DNA of 64,000 bases, from the NCBI GenBank assembly GCA_038373865.1, contig JAXGGA010004496.1, positions 23,734-87,733 on the forward strand. Direction: 5' to 3'. Within the stretch, counting starts at the first letter, position 1. Each line of letters opens with the position of its first letter. Shown piece by piece: positions 47,350 to 58,319 of the stretch. The DNA is from Uloborus plumipes (Eukaryota; Arthropoda; Arachnida; Araneae; Uloboridae). The position numbers and the translations under genes are program-made. The notes under the pieces are model-generated. The model was not told the origin of the DNA, did not search any database, and was given only the letters and a program-made list of their open reading frames with translations.

Positions 47350-49514
47350 TTGTTTGCTCAATTTTATGTACACATAACTCGGCAAGAGCTTTTAAATTTT
47401 TCATGTGATTTTTTATTGCTATGTTACTATTAATTGCATATTTGCCATGCGAATTATGCTGTGTCATTTATTATTAATACTGTTCAATTAACTCTAGCTG
47501 GTGTTTTTGCAAAAACTGTTATCATTACTGTCTGTTTGCGTTTTGTGCGCCTGGCAGTCACAGACGCTTCCATCTGAAAAAGGGGAGTTAGGTTTTGGAT
47601 GCGCACTACCCGATGTCTCCAGCTTTTGTTCGCTTACTACTTCTTCCTTGCTTTCCCCCTTACTTCGAGAAAGTCCGAAGAGACTTGGCGCGTGCGCAGA
47701 GGAGGCGGAGGTCGTACGAAAAAATTTTAGACAGTAATCATTCTGATTAAAAAAACTATTTCCCCCCTCTCTGTTGTATGCATTAAATTTCTGTAACTTT
47801 TTGGTAATACATTATTATATCTTTGCTGAATTACTTTCAATTACGGTTAAAAGTTTTTAGCAGCTTGTATCGAGTGATATTTGGAATGTATCCTAAATTT
47901 TGGCGAAAAGTACAAATTCCTATTAGAAGAGTTCAACATTGTGCTAATACTTAAGTAAAATTATTTGATAAATGATTGTAATTACTGTAAAAATAGCTAG
48001 AACAGAAGGAAAATAGATGAAAGCAAGAGATCTTTATGTACAAAATATGAACAGTGTCTTTAACGCGTCAAATAGTTGTTAAGTATGTTTGCGTGGACGT
48101 TTGAGAAAAGAAGGAAGAAAACTGAAAGCAGAACATAAAATGAGTTTTTATTCTAGTATTACATACATTCAGCTTCATGTTTGAATTATTTTCAAGTCAA
48201 AATTGCGTTTGCATTAATAAGTTAAGTATAATTATTACTTTATAAAAGCAAAATAAGTAGCACATGGGATGTGACATTTGTTGATGTGTTAAGTTTTAAC
48301 TCCAATGTTTGTCGAAACTCCATAGAGTTTCTTGATCCTTTTCAGAATATTCTGTTTAATAATGATTCTCAGGTCTTAAGTCAGAAGCTTTCGTAATAAT
48401 AAATCAGGCTTTATAAAATGATTCAAAAACACTATAAAATGTTTATCACATTTACATATTTGAAGAATTAGTTCCAAGAGGCGTTAAATCAAAACTTTCA
48501 AAGATGGCAGCGCATGTCTAAAAAGGTATTTTCAATGTGTAGAAGTTCCAAACAAAGTTTAGTCTTACTAAAAATAGAGGTAGAATTTTGTGGGGGGTTT
48601 CCGGAAATATTTTATCTATAAATAAGTTTTGTACCAAAAGGGATTAAGTCAAGCTATACAAATTGCAACGTTGTTTGAGATTACATGGTTAGTCTCACTT
48701 CAGGCACACATTCCCCGGTAAACTCCTTCTAGTGTAAAACCTGAAAACTAGCATGAAAAAAAATTGGATTACTTGTAAGTGTAAATTCCATATTTGTTTG
48801 TGTCACGCAAGTACAAGAGAATCATTATTCATTAATATTGTTCTAAAAGAAGATGAAAAACATTTACATTTCTAAATAATTATACAATCAGGATTTATTA
48901 AACCATGTACTTTAATGTTATTATCATCCACTGGGGAACATTTGTTTCTTGAAATTAATACGTAGCAAAATCGTGTTTTTTTTTAAAGAATGGGAAACAT
49001 TTACGTAACGCCACTTGGAAACAAGCTCTTCAGTTCACAATACATTAATAAAGTAAACTAAATAGCAATAATTTGCATTTTACATATTTTTTTTCAATAA
49101 GGGATTTTTTTTCCTTTGTTTAAGCTTTAGAAAATAGAATTACAAACGCAGTTATTATTTCCTAATCTTGAAAATGACCAAATAGTAACAAAAAGACATT
49201 ACATCGTTTGAATAAGGGGATTCATTTCCATTAAAGTTAAATAAATGGTATTTTTTATAATGCACTTTTCAAACAATAATTAAGGGTTGATTTGGGATGT
49301 TTTACGCTTCAGAAACATTTCAATTCCAAAATATTGTTACAATAGTATCTCTTTAAATCGACTCCTTTGAATAAAGGACACAACTCTTGCTCCCAGTCCT
49401 TTTGAATAGTATTTACCTCCAAGTATTTACCTCTGATTAAGAGGCACTTTATTTAAGGGACAATCACGGAGAAACAATTACAGAAATTGATGTATGAATG
49501 CAAACGAAATATGG
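47350..49514. other. Intergenic, no gene
   Basis: About 2.2 kb. The frame at 47501-47737 is GC-richer but has no motif. Nothing else recognised. Confidence 0.4.
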
Positions 49515-49516
49515 CA

Positions 49517-50463
49517 CTGTAAAAAAATCGTGTTGTTTTTACAGTATAATACAGCTAATTTTACAGTAAATTTTACAGTAATGAACTGTAAAATTGCTAA
49601 TTTTACAGTAGTAGACTGTAAAATTGCTAGTTTACAGTAATAAAGTATAAAATTGCTATTTTCATAGTTTGTTACTGTGTATTTTACAGTTTTACACTGG
49701 AACCTCTACTGCCAGTAGTATAATGTTGTTTTTATAGTATAATACAGCTAACTTTGTGGTAATATTGCTAATTTTACAATAATATACTGTAAAATTGCTA
49801 ATTTTACAGTAATAAACTGTAAAATTGCTAGTTTTACCATGACAAACTGCAAAATAGCTAATTCTGCAGTTTATTACTGCGCTTTTACAGTTTTAACCCT
49901 TCACTGCATGGTGTGCCTGATCTTGCACAAACCAAATATACCCTCATATATCCCTATGATTTTTAAATGCAGCTAAACTGAGCTTTGTGCCCCTTCTGGA
50001 ACATTGCTATAACAGTTTAGTGTTATTTTTATGTACTAGTTAGTTGCACTAGTCTTGGTATTACAGTTCTTGCTTTTGAAAAATAGAATGTCTGCATTAC
50101 AGTAAGAAGTGTGCTTAATCATTATTTCCTTTGTTCTAAAAATATTTAGATATAAATGCTGTACTTAGTGGTAAAAGTTGTTGGTTCCACTTATGGCACA
50201 AAACACATTGTAGATTATTACACTTATCGGTATAAGCTTATACTAAGTGCTCTGTGCCATACGTGGAACAAACAGTTAAAATATCATTTTTGACACAAAT
50301 TTTTAAGATTAATTTTTTTCTCCATTTTTTCTGAACTAAGGGCTATTTAAAAGGAAACATATGATTTTTTTTTCACGAAAATATAAAAATCGTGCAGTGA
50401 AGGGTTAAACTACAACCTCTGCTGCCAGTATTATACTGCAAAACAGCAGCTCATTTTTTGCAG
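49517..50463. mobile_element. MITE rich in TTTTACAGTAA palindromes
   Basis: Ends CTGTAAAAAAATCGTG and, as complement, CTGCAAAAAATGAGC, each followed by a CAGTATAATAC box. The interior (49550-49890) is a chain of units such as TTTACAGTAATAAACTGTAA that are themselves palindromic, spaced by GCTAAT. Interrupted by a 508-bp TTAA element. Confidence 0.68.
49897..50404. mobile_element. piggyBac-like MITE (508 bp) nested in the palindromic MITE
   Basis: TTAA on both sides (49893-49896, 50405-50408). Ends CCCTTCACTGCATG and, as complement, CCCTTCACTGCACG. The host repeat continues after it (CAACCTCTGCTGCCAG) as at 49695-49715, where no insert is present. Confidence 0.85.
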
Positions 50464-52075
50464 CTTAAATACATTGAAATCCACAAGACTATTTTCTAAA
50501 AATAAATTGGTAAAAGTTTGTCTTGACATTAACATGGAAAGAAGCAAATGTATTTTAAAATTCTCTTTGAGGTTACAGCCATTCTTTCTCCTCTCAGCAA
50601 CTTATTCATATGGGTTCAGGTCCGACGGCCAATTCATCACCCATAACAAGCTTTTTATAGAAAACTCGGAATGTGATCACTGTTATTTAGATTTCAATTT
50701 GTTGTAAATTACATGACATGAAGGAAATTCAAGTAATTACATAGTTCAAAATAATTTTTATGTTACAAAACTTTAATTCTACTAACTTTTTAAGTACATT
50801 TTTGGTTTTTGAAATAATTTTTCCTCAATTTAAATTATTTAATTTTTTTTTTTTTTGAGAATATATAAAACAGTTTAATATTTAATCCTGAATGTAAATA
50901 GTTTACATTTATTATGATAGTATACTGAGTAAATTACACTGCATGAATTCATTGTTTATATAATTCCGAACAAGGGATGCCTTCATTTTAGGTACAAAAA
51001 TTCCAGTCCCCTCACACACTGCCCCTTATTAAGAGATTCTACTGTATTTTACTTTAATGTAGTACAATGATAAATTTATCTTTTTTATCAAGCCAAATAA
51101 CAAGTGACTGAGCATAACAAACTAAACGTTGAGTGCAGTCATTTTTATTTTATGGTCCTCTTGTGGAAAAATTATCAGCTCCCCAAAAATTGAAAAAGAA
51201 TGCATTTCAAATTCTACTTTTAAGCATGTAAATGCCCTGCAAAAACAAAGAAACCCCCACGGTTTGTAGGTGCTACAAAGCGCCTGCACGTAGGCCAGCA
51301 ACAAACATCCCTTCACAATGTCTTTGAGCTTACTTTTTTTAATATACAGAGATAGAGATTATTATAATTATTTTGTTCCGTTAAACAGTTTCTTAATTAT
51401 TTGTCTTGTTTTTTCTCATACACTTTCGTACTACTTGTTGTTCTTGTGTTTGCAGAAAGTTTTTCATTTATTTTTTATATTTTTTTTCATGAAAAATTCC
51501 TATTCAATGCATGCTCTTAACGTAAATTTATTTTAAAAAAGTATTTCTTCCTCCGTTTTACCCGCAAAATTAGGCCGATTATAAATAAAATGAAATACTC
51601 ATGTTTTTCGCATTGCACTGTAAAAACCTGTAATTTTATTATTAATAATGGTGTCATATGAATATCAGCTTTGGGAATTATTTTTTAATATTTTATTTAG
51701 TTTTGCGCACTTTTTGATCTTTTTGTTTGACTTTTACTCTAAACATTTTTCTATTATATGTTGTAAGAAGGCTTTAAGAAAATAATTTACTCTTAGTAAA
51801 TTTTTTCATCCTAGTTTCTTATTGAAGGTATGCTTTGAAGAATAATATTTAATAAATATTTTTTCTGCCCAGAAATAGGCGCATATAGCTGATTATATAT
51901 AATCGGCAAAGAGGCCAGTTATTGCCGATTAATCGGCAAACTTTAGCCGATTATAAATAATCAACAAAGAAACCGATTAATCGGTGCCTCCCCCTTTTGT
52001 ATCCTTTGACCCCACGCCCCACCCCATCCCACCTGTGACATAGGTTCCCTCTATCTGGATTGACATTTCAGTGCA
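50464..52075. other. Intergenic; CCGATTAATCGG cluster near 51900
   Basis: No gene. At 51885-51985, GCCGATTAATCGGC-type words are repeated and can fold on each other, as near 18500. The frames near 51318-51536 are T-rich chance frames. Confidence 0.45.
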
Positions 52076-52079
52076 TTAA

Positions 52080-52600
52080 CCCATTAATGCCTGGCTTTTT
52101 TTTTTTTCAAAGATATTTTGTATACTGGTTACAAATGGTGTTTAATGGACAGGAAAAATAATTTAAAAAAAAAACATGTAAAAAATATTTTTCTTTGATT
52201 CAAAAAAGAAAAATCGTCCTTAAAAAGGGACGCTAGGCACCAGAGGGTACATACTTTTTTAACCATTTTTATTTTTTCAGCCTGCGATATAATATTTAAA
52301 AAGACATTTGAAGGGTCAGGGGGAAAAACCACGGTAGTCCACTTTTTGTTGAATTTAAACTGATGTTACCACCTGTTAGAAAAATAAGTGTAATTTCGTT
52401 TAGTATATGCAATATTCGTGAAAAAACACTGTAGTCCATGTATTATTGTCATTTTAGAACAAGTATACTGGGGAAGTTTATGAGTTCGTAAAGTTTAAAT
52501 TTCGTTTTTCTCAAAATGAATCAAATGTGACTACCGTGGTTTTTCCCCCTGACCCTTCATTTTATAAGGAGAAATAAGAACAATAAACTGGGAAGTAAAT
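52080..52600. mobile_element. piggyBac-like MITE, CCMATTAATGCC family, copy 2
   Basis: Starts after TTAA (52076-52079) with CCCATTAATGCCTGGC and follows the reverse of 15234-15749 up to about 52590. Broken by the GAAGGG MITE at 52310-52558. The far end is not recognisable, so it is probably truncated. Confidence 0.65.
52310..52558. mobile_element. MITE, GAAGGG family, copy 2 (249 bp)
   Basis: Flanked by ATTT (52306-52309 and 52559-52562). The related sequence at 15234-15749 has the uninterrupted site (complement GAGATTTTATAAG), which confirms the 4-bp duplication. Nearly identical to copy 1 in reverse. Confidence 0.9.
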
Positions 52601-53726
52601 TCAGAGAACAAGGAAATATTGGTGTTGTTGAGTGTGAAAGTCAGCAAAGCATTTGTTGTGCAAAACTACATTGCAGTTGCTGCATTTCCGATAAGTTTTA
52701 CCTCCCCCAATGCGCACGTCTTACCAAAGTCTTATTTAAAGCAATATAACGACTTTTCCCATATTACCTAATTCAATCCGGTAGGTACTGTTGAGCTCAA
52801 TACACTCGGTACAGCAGCTTCTAAAATAAAAATGAAGAGCTGCAAACACTAATTTTTAGATTGGATCAAAAAATGGAAATTTCCGATATTTTGATACATG
52901 TGTTCTGTCCCCCAATGCAACGATTGTACTGAGCAACTATATTTGGTTCATCAATTTCAATTACTTTCTTTTCGCTATTGGACAAACGCTTAACCTTTTA
53001 TTATAGGATAAACTCTATCAAGATTCGATACAATAGTTACGACATTGCTATTATTCCACCGAACCTACGTAATATTATTTTACCTATCATCGACATTTAT
53101 TCCAAACCTTCCTCTCTTTCCTTTTTTAAACAACATAACTTTAGTTAATGGTCTTTTTTCAATCCGATTCTTGCACGAAACTTATCTGAGACAAATTATC
53201 AAGTAGGAGCGAAAGAAATAACTAAGTAAATTGTCAGAGTAGAGATCAAAATTGGCATGTTCAGGGAATTCTGAAATTAAATCTGCTACTACTGTCTTCC
53301 CCCCTTCCCAAACAACAAATTCATATGCAATTCTTGAATTCTTCATCAAGGTGAAGTGCTAAGCTTCTGAAACAATTTAGGGCTTCTTCAACAGTCAGAC
53401 TAAACAATGAAAAACGCCTAAATGCATTATGGAAAATTAATTAAATACAACAAATAATTAGTGTTTTAAAGAATGAAATTTTTGAAATTGTTTTCTTTCA
53501 AAATTTACCTAGCGTATTTTTCGTGACTTCAAAAAAAAAAAAAAAAAAAAGTAAGTAAATGATAAAATGTTTGAGACAATTAATTAAATTTATGTTTCAA
53601 TTAGTTTAATATGATTAGATTTTCTAAGTTTTAAAAATAAAAAATATTATCTATTTTCCAGTCTAAAACCATTTACTAACTTATTTTGAGATAAATTATA
53701 GATTCTTAGCAAGAAATCAGCTACGG
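52601..53726. other. Intergenic, no gene
   Basis: AT-rich; a 20-nt A run near 53531. Nothing else recognised. Confidence 0.4.
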
Positions 53727-53730
53727 TTAA

Positions 53731-54134
53731 ACAATGCAGCCTTTAGTGCCTAGGGTTCCTTTTTAGGGACGTTCTTAAATTGCTATAAAATCCGTACAAA
53801 ATTTAAAATTTACAAAATTGCAAAAAAAGGTAAACTAAAACATCGATCAAAGTAGCACATATATCGAACACAGATAGATTTACTTGTTGATTATTTTTAA
53901 AACTTAGCTTTTTGTTCTTGAGATTACGAACCCTGTAATTTTTGATAAAGATCGTAATAAAATGGCTACAGAACACACTTTACAAGGGTTACGTGCTGCA
54001 ATCTGTTAGAAATGAATTGAAACAATACCAAAGTAATAATTGGACACAATTATTTGGTTGAAATGTTCATTTTTGGAAAATTCAGACACACTTTTTGGAC
54101 CGTCCCTAGAAAGGGAAGCTAAGGTATTAATGGG
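53731..54134. mobile_element. piggyBac-like MITE, CCMATTAATGCC family, copy 3
   Basis: TTAA at 53727-53730 and 54135-54138. The right end is CCCATTAATACC as complement; the left end is diverged, with GTGCCTAGGGTTCC displaced inward. The interior (GAACAAAAAGCTAAGTTTT and TTGAAACAATACCAAAGTA on either strand) matches copy 1. Confidence 0.62.
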
Positions 54135-54138
54135 TTAA

Positions 54139-54620
54139 AAACGACTTTTGTTGGGTGCGAATGTTTTGTGCTAAATGTTTTTCATGCGATGTGAGTGCCC
54201 TGTGCGTGCGCAACGTGTGTACCTGAAACACTTAAATCTGAAATTAAAAGCATTAAAATGCAAATATGAACAAAAATAAACATTTGGCACTTCAAATGAC
54301 TTTGAAAATAATTTTTTGGCACTTTGAATTCACATATTTTGCATCAAAACTCTATTATACTAGATGAAGAGGAAGTGTCAGTAGCAATAAATGGTTGATT
54401 TTGGTGAATAAAATGGAGGCAGCGTATTATGTCAATTAAAGTATTCAAATTTAAATTTCATAAGCGAAGCAAAATAGTTGAAACAAGACAAGCTAATGTA
54501 TTTGCTATGACATTTAACAAAAATTGCAGTATACCCATTGGCCTATTCGGAATCTTCATTTATTGTTTATTAATCAGGCTAATCATATTCTTAACAAGAA
54601 GTTCTGTCAAGAACTAAACG
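54139..54620. other. Intergenic, no gene
   Basis: No feature recognised. Confidence 0.35.
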
Positions 54621-56466
54621 AGCCTACTTTCCCGTTCATCGAGATCGGCATTGTAGCATCTGATCAATATTCTCTTGATTATCTGAAACTAAAAATTATG
54701 TCAAACATATCTTTATAGCACTTAAAGCTGATTTCTGAAAGCAAAATATACCCCTCTCATCAGATAAAATAGACACGAAAAAAGTAAATAAACGAGTCAA
54801 TAAAGTTTTGTCGCTCCTTTTAAAGAATGTAACTGTTATAGTTCTTCCGTAGAAAAATTCCACAAACGTTTTCAAAAGAAAAAAAAATAAATAAATAAAA
54901 TAAAAGTACAAAGAACTTCAAAACACATTTTATCAAAGAAAGAAAAAAAACTCGTTCGTTAATAAAATGTCTTGAATTTCATTTTTAATCCGTTGCCAGT
55001 TGTTAAATATAAATAAGGAATAAAATGCTCTCGTGAATGAAAAATTTTTGTTAACAAAAAAAATCGTCTGATAAAAAAAATAATAATAATAAATTAAACA
55101 ACACAAATAAATAAATAAACAAAAATTCGTCTGCCCAGTCAGTCATTTTTTCTGAGCCTGCATTTCCGCCATGTTTGCGGAGATGGAGTCGGAATCAAAG
55201 TACTCACAGAAGATTATTCAGAAAAGTACTTTACAATACATTATTTATCAAAACCATTTTCTTACAAAGTTAGTTTGAAGGAAATCCGCCTTGAAGTTCA
55301 GAATCAACATTCAATTTAAATTTCTCCGTAGGCGCTCATGTTAAAATTTTTTCTGAACGGTTCATCATTGAACGAAAAATGGTTCAAATTGAAAAGTGAA
55401 ATATAGGAATGAGCCTCTCCGAGATCTTTCGAACAAAAAAAAGTTTATTCAATTCGGACGGTTCACTTAAAAGTTATTAGGTGGGGAAAGGTTGTTTGAA
55501 CGGTTCAATGTTGAACGAAAAAAATGTTCAAATTGAAAATTTAAATACGGTAATGAAGCATCCTTGCCGAGATCTTTTGAACAAAAAAAAGTTTGTTTAA
55601 ATCGGACTGTTCATTCAAAAGTTATTAGGTGTGAGAGCTTGTTTGAACGGTTCAATGTTGAACGAAAAATTGTTCAAATCGGAAATTTAAAAACGGGGAT
55701 GAAGTATCCTTGCCGAGATCTTTCGAACAAAAAAAAGTTTGTTTAAATCGGACGGTTCACTCAAAAGTTATTAGGGGTGAGAGCTTGTTTGAACGGTTCA
55801 ATGTTGAACGAAAAATTGTTCAAATCGGAAATTTAAAAACGGGAATGAAGTATTCTTGATAAGATCTTTCGAACAAAAAAAAGTTTATTCAATTCGGACG
55901 GTTCACTTAAAAGTTATTAGGTGGGGAAAGGTTGCTTGAACTGTTCAATGTTGAACGAAAAATTGTTCAAATCGGAAATGTAAATACGGGAATGAAGTAT
56001 TATTGAAAAGATCTTTCGAACAAAAAAAAGTTTGTTCAAATCGGACTGTTCATTAAAAAGTTAGTATCGCGAGGCAGGTTGTTTGAACGGTTCAAAGTTG
56101 AACCAATAATTGTTCAAATCGAAAAATCAAATATGGGAATGAGCTGTACTCGCCGAGATCTTTCCAACAAAAAAAATTTTGTTCAAATCGGAATGTTCAT
56201 TCAAAAGTTATTAGGGGGGGACATACAGACAGACCGACCGACAGACCGACAGACCGACACACAAATTCCCCATCTCAATACCCTACTTTCAAATTTTTAA
56301 TTTTTCGATATTTATTTCATTTTTTTGTTTCTTTTTGACTTTTTTTTTACTTGGCGATATTTTTTGAACTTGGCGATATTTTTTGGACTTGGCGACATTT
56401 TTTAGATGCTTTAAGCCAATTTTAATGCTTTTTTCGTCTCTTTTATTTTTAACGGGAAAGTAGGCT
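54621..56466 (+). mobile_element. AGCCTACTTTCCCGTT element with internal minisatellite
   Basis: Perfect 16-bp inverted ends AGCCTACTTTCCCGTT (54621-54636 and 56451-56466). The left 470 bp match 22980-23641 in reverse and the right 120 bp match 19954-20055 in reverse. Between them lie the 147-bp tandem array, then a CAGACCGACCG tract, then three copies of ACTTGGCGATATTTTTT. No protein found. Confidence 0.72.
55355..56217 (+). repeat. Minisatellite, period 143-147 bp, 6 copies
   Basis: GAACGGTTCA or a variant starts units at 55355, 55498, 55645, 55791, 55938 and 56085. Each unit has GTTGAACGAAAAATTGTTCA, GAGATCTTTCGAACAAAAAA and CAAAAGTTATTAGG. Two older units of the same family lie at 25652-25925. 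Confidence 0.92.
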
Positions 56467-56706
56467 AAAAATAATGAAGATACAACGGTAGTTCATATCA
56501 TGGGCTGTGTGTCGTGTGAAGAATTATTGCGGATTGTGGAAGACGCTCGATTTAATGTCTAATAAACGTTCATGCGCGCCTATCTGAGAGAAGAATTTAC
56601 TGACTTCCTATGCTTAGATAAAACAAAGGGTCTTTACAAACCACTCAGCAGTGCAGTGAGCAATTGTGGTGTGGAAAAAATGTTTTCCTGTGGGAAAATT
56701 TCCAAA
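56467..56706. other. Spacer between two transposons
   Basis: Includes a CTTTACAAACCACTCAGCAG stretch; no feature assigned. Confidence 0.35.
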
Positions 56707-56708
56707 TA

Positions 56709-58120
56709 CACTTGCGGAAAAAAAATCCCAACACCAAGAAAGACTTGTGCTAGATAAACGAAATTTGGTAGGCGTGTTTATACAACTGAAAGATGACATC
56801 GATTGAAATTCCGCGCATAAGTGTGGCGCAGCTGGCGTCACTCAGAACATGCAAGTAAGGCTTGTTTTAGAAGCATGTTGTGAAGCTCGTGAGTATTATT
56901 TTTCCGTGAAATTTGACGAATTGCGTTCATGTTAGCCAGGAATTCCTTTAAGCAGACGAGGAAGCCATTATCAACAGCTCACCGAATTTGAACGAGGTCG
57001 TACAATTGGGCTACGAGAAGGTGGATGTTCATTTCGCGATATTGCAGAAAGATTTGGGTGGGAATGTTTCCATCATGCATGATTATTGGAAGCTATGGGC
57101 AAGGGATAGTACTACCTCAGGAAGATCGAGTTAAAAGCTGCCACGTGGCACGACTGAGAAGGAAGATCGGCGAATCTTGCGTACGGCTGTGGCACATCGT
57201 ACTGCATCTGCGGCTGACATTCGAACTGCAGTTTGTACCGCCGTGACCCAAGGAACGGTAAGAAACTGTTTACTTCAAGGACAGCTCCGAGCCAAGCAGC
57301 CTGTAGCCGGTATTCCATTGACTGCAAACTATTGCCTTTTCCGACGGCAGTGGTGCCATGACAGAGCTCAATGGAGGTCGAAGTGGAGATCTGTTGTAGT
57401 TTTTGATGAAAACAGATTCTGAATTAGTGCCAGTGGTGGCTGTATATTGGTCAGAAGGAGGCCAGGGGACCGCCTGCATCCAAGCAGTCTACGGCCTAGA
57501 CACACGGGACTCACACCTGGAGTTATGGTCTCTGGAGCAATTTCCTACGAAAGCAGGGGCGTTCTTGTGGTTATCCTAAACTCACTGATTGAAAATTTGT
57601 CGTCAGTCTGTTAATTTAACCAGTAGTACAGCCCTTCATGAGTAGCATTCAAGGGGGTGTTTTCCAACAGGATAACGCTCCCCCTCACATCGCTACTGTA
57701 ACGCAATGTGCTCTACAGAGTGCTGACATGTTACCATGACCTGCAAAATCATCAGGTCTGTCTCCAATTGATAACGTATGGGATATCATGGGATGGCACC
57801 TCGAGCATCATCCACAGTCAGCAATGACGGTCCTAGTATTGACACAGCAAGTGCAACAAGCATGGAACTCCATACCACAAAGTGACATTCGGCACCTGGA
57901 TGACATAATGCATGCACGCTTGCAGGCTTTGCTTCAAAATTCTGGGGGTTACACCCTCTATTAAATTAATATAATTTCACAGCATTTTCTTGAGCCTAAA
58001 TTAGCCAGGGATCTTGTACATTTAATCAATTAAACATGTTAACTAGACAATCGCATTACTCAAATTTCATTACTCTACAGTAATTTTTTCTTGGTGTTGG
58101 GATTTTTTTTTCCGCCAGTG
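56709..58120 (+). mobile_element. Tc1-like transposon, complete ends (1412 bp)
   Basis: TA duplication (56707-56708, 58121-58122). Inverted ends CACTTGCGGAAAAAAAATCC and, as complement, CACTGGCGGAAAAAAAAATC, both followed by CCAACACCAAGAAA. The transposase between them is broken. Confidence 0.92.
56937..57962 (+). pseudogene. Tc1-like transposase, broken
   Basis: The reading frame begins around PGIPLSRRGSHYQQLTEFER and GLREGGCSFRDIAERFG (first helix-turn-helix), with no clean ATG. After a frameshift near 57058 it continues through RRILRTAVAHRTASAADIRT, then WRSVVVFDENRF, giving the first catalytic Asp, immediately followed by a stop. GVMVSGAISYES and FQQDNAPPH (second Asp) follow, then a further stop, then SPIDNVWD, where Asp stands in place of the usual Glu, and a C-terminal LLQNSGGYTLY. 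There are several stops and frameshifts. Size and order of blocks match a full-length Tc1 transposase, and the gene fills its element. Confidence 0.85.
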
Positions 58121-58319
58121 TAGATATCGCTTTGAATGGCAGCTTATACGGGTTATCGTTCAGCAAAAGGAATGCAATAATGCAGCTTGAATATATATTA
58201 CTGAAACGTGGAAACCAAATTTCGATTGTAAAGCTTACATAAAGCATTGAAACCCCTTTACGATGATGTTCTCGCAACGAATTCGAAGCATAAGCATTTA
58301 CTTAGCACCAATATTTCAT

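Noticed and set aside
55355..56217. A CRISPR array
   Set aside because: The whole 147-bp unit repeats without unique spacers, and the genome is eukaryotic. The same holds for 21560-22145.
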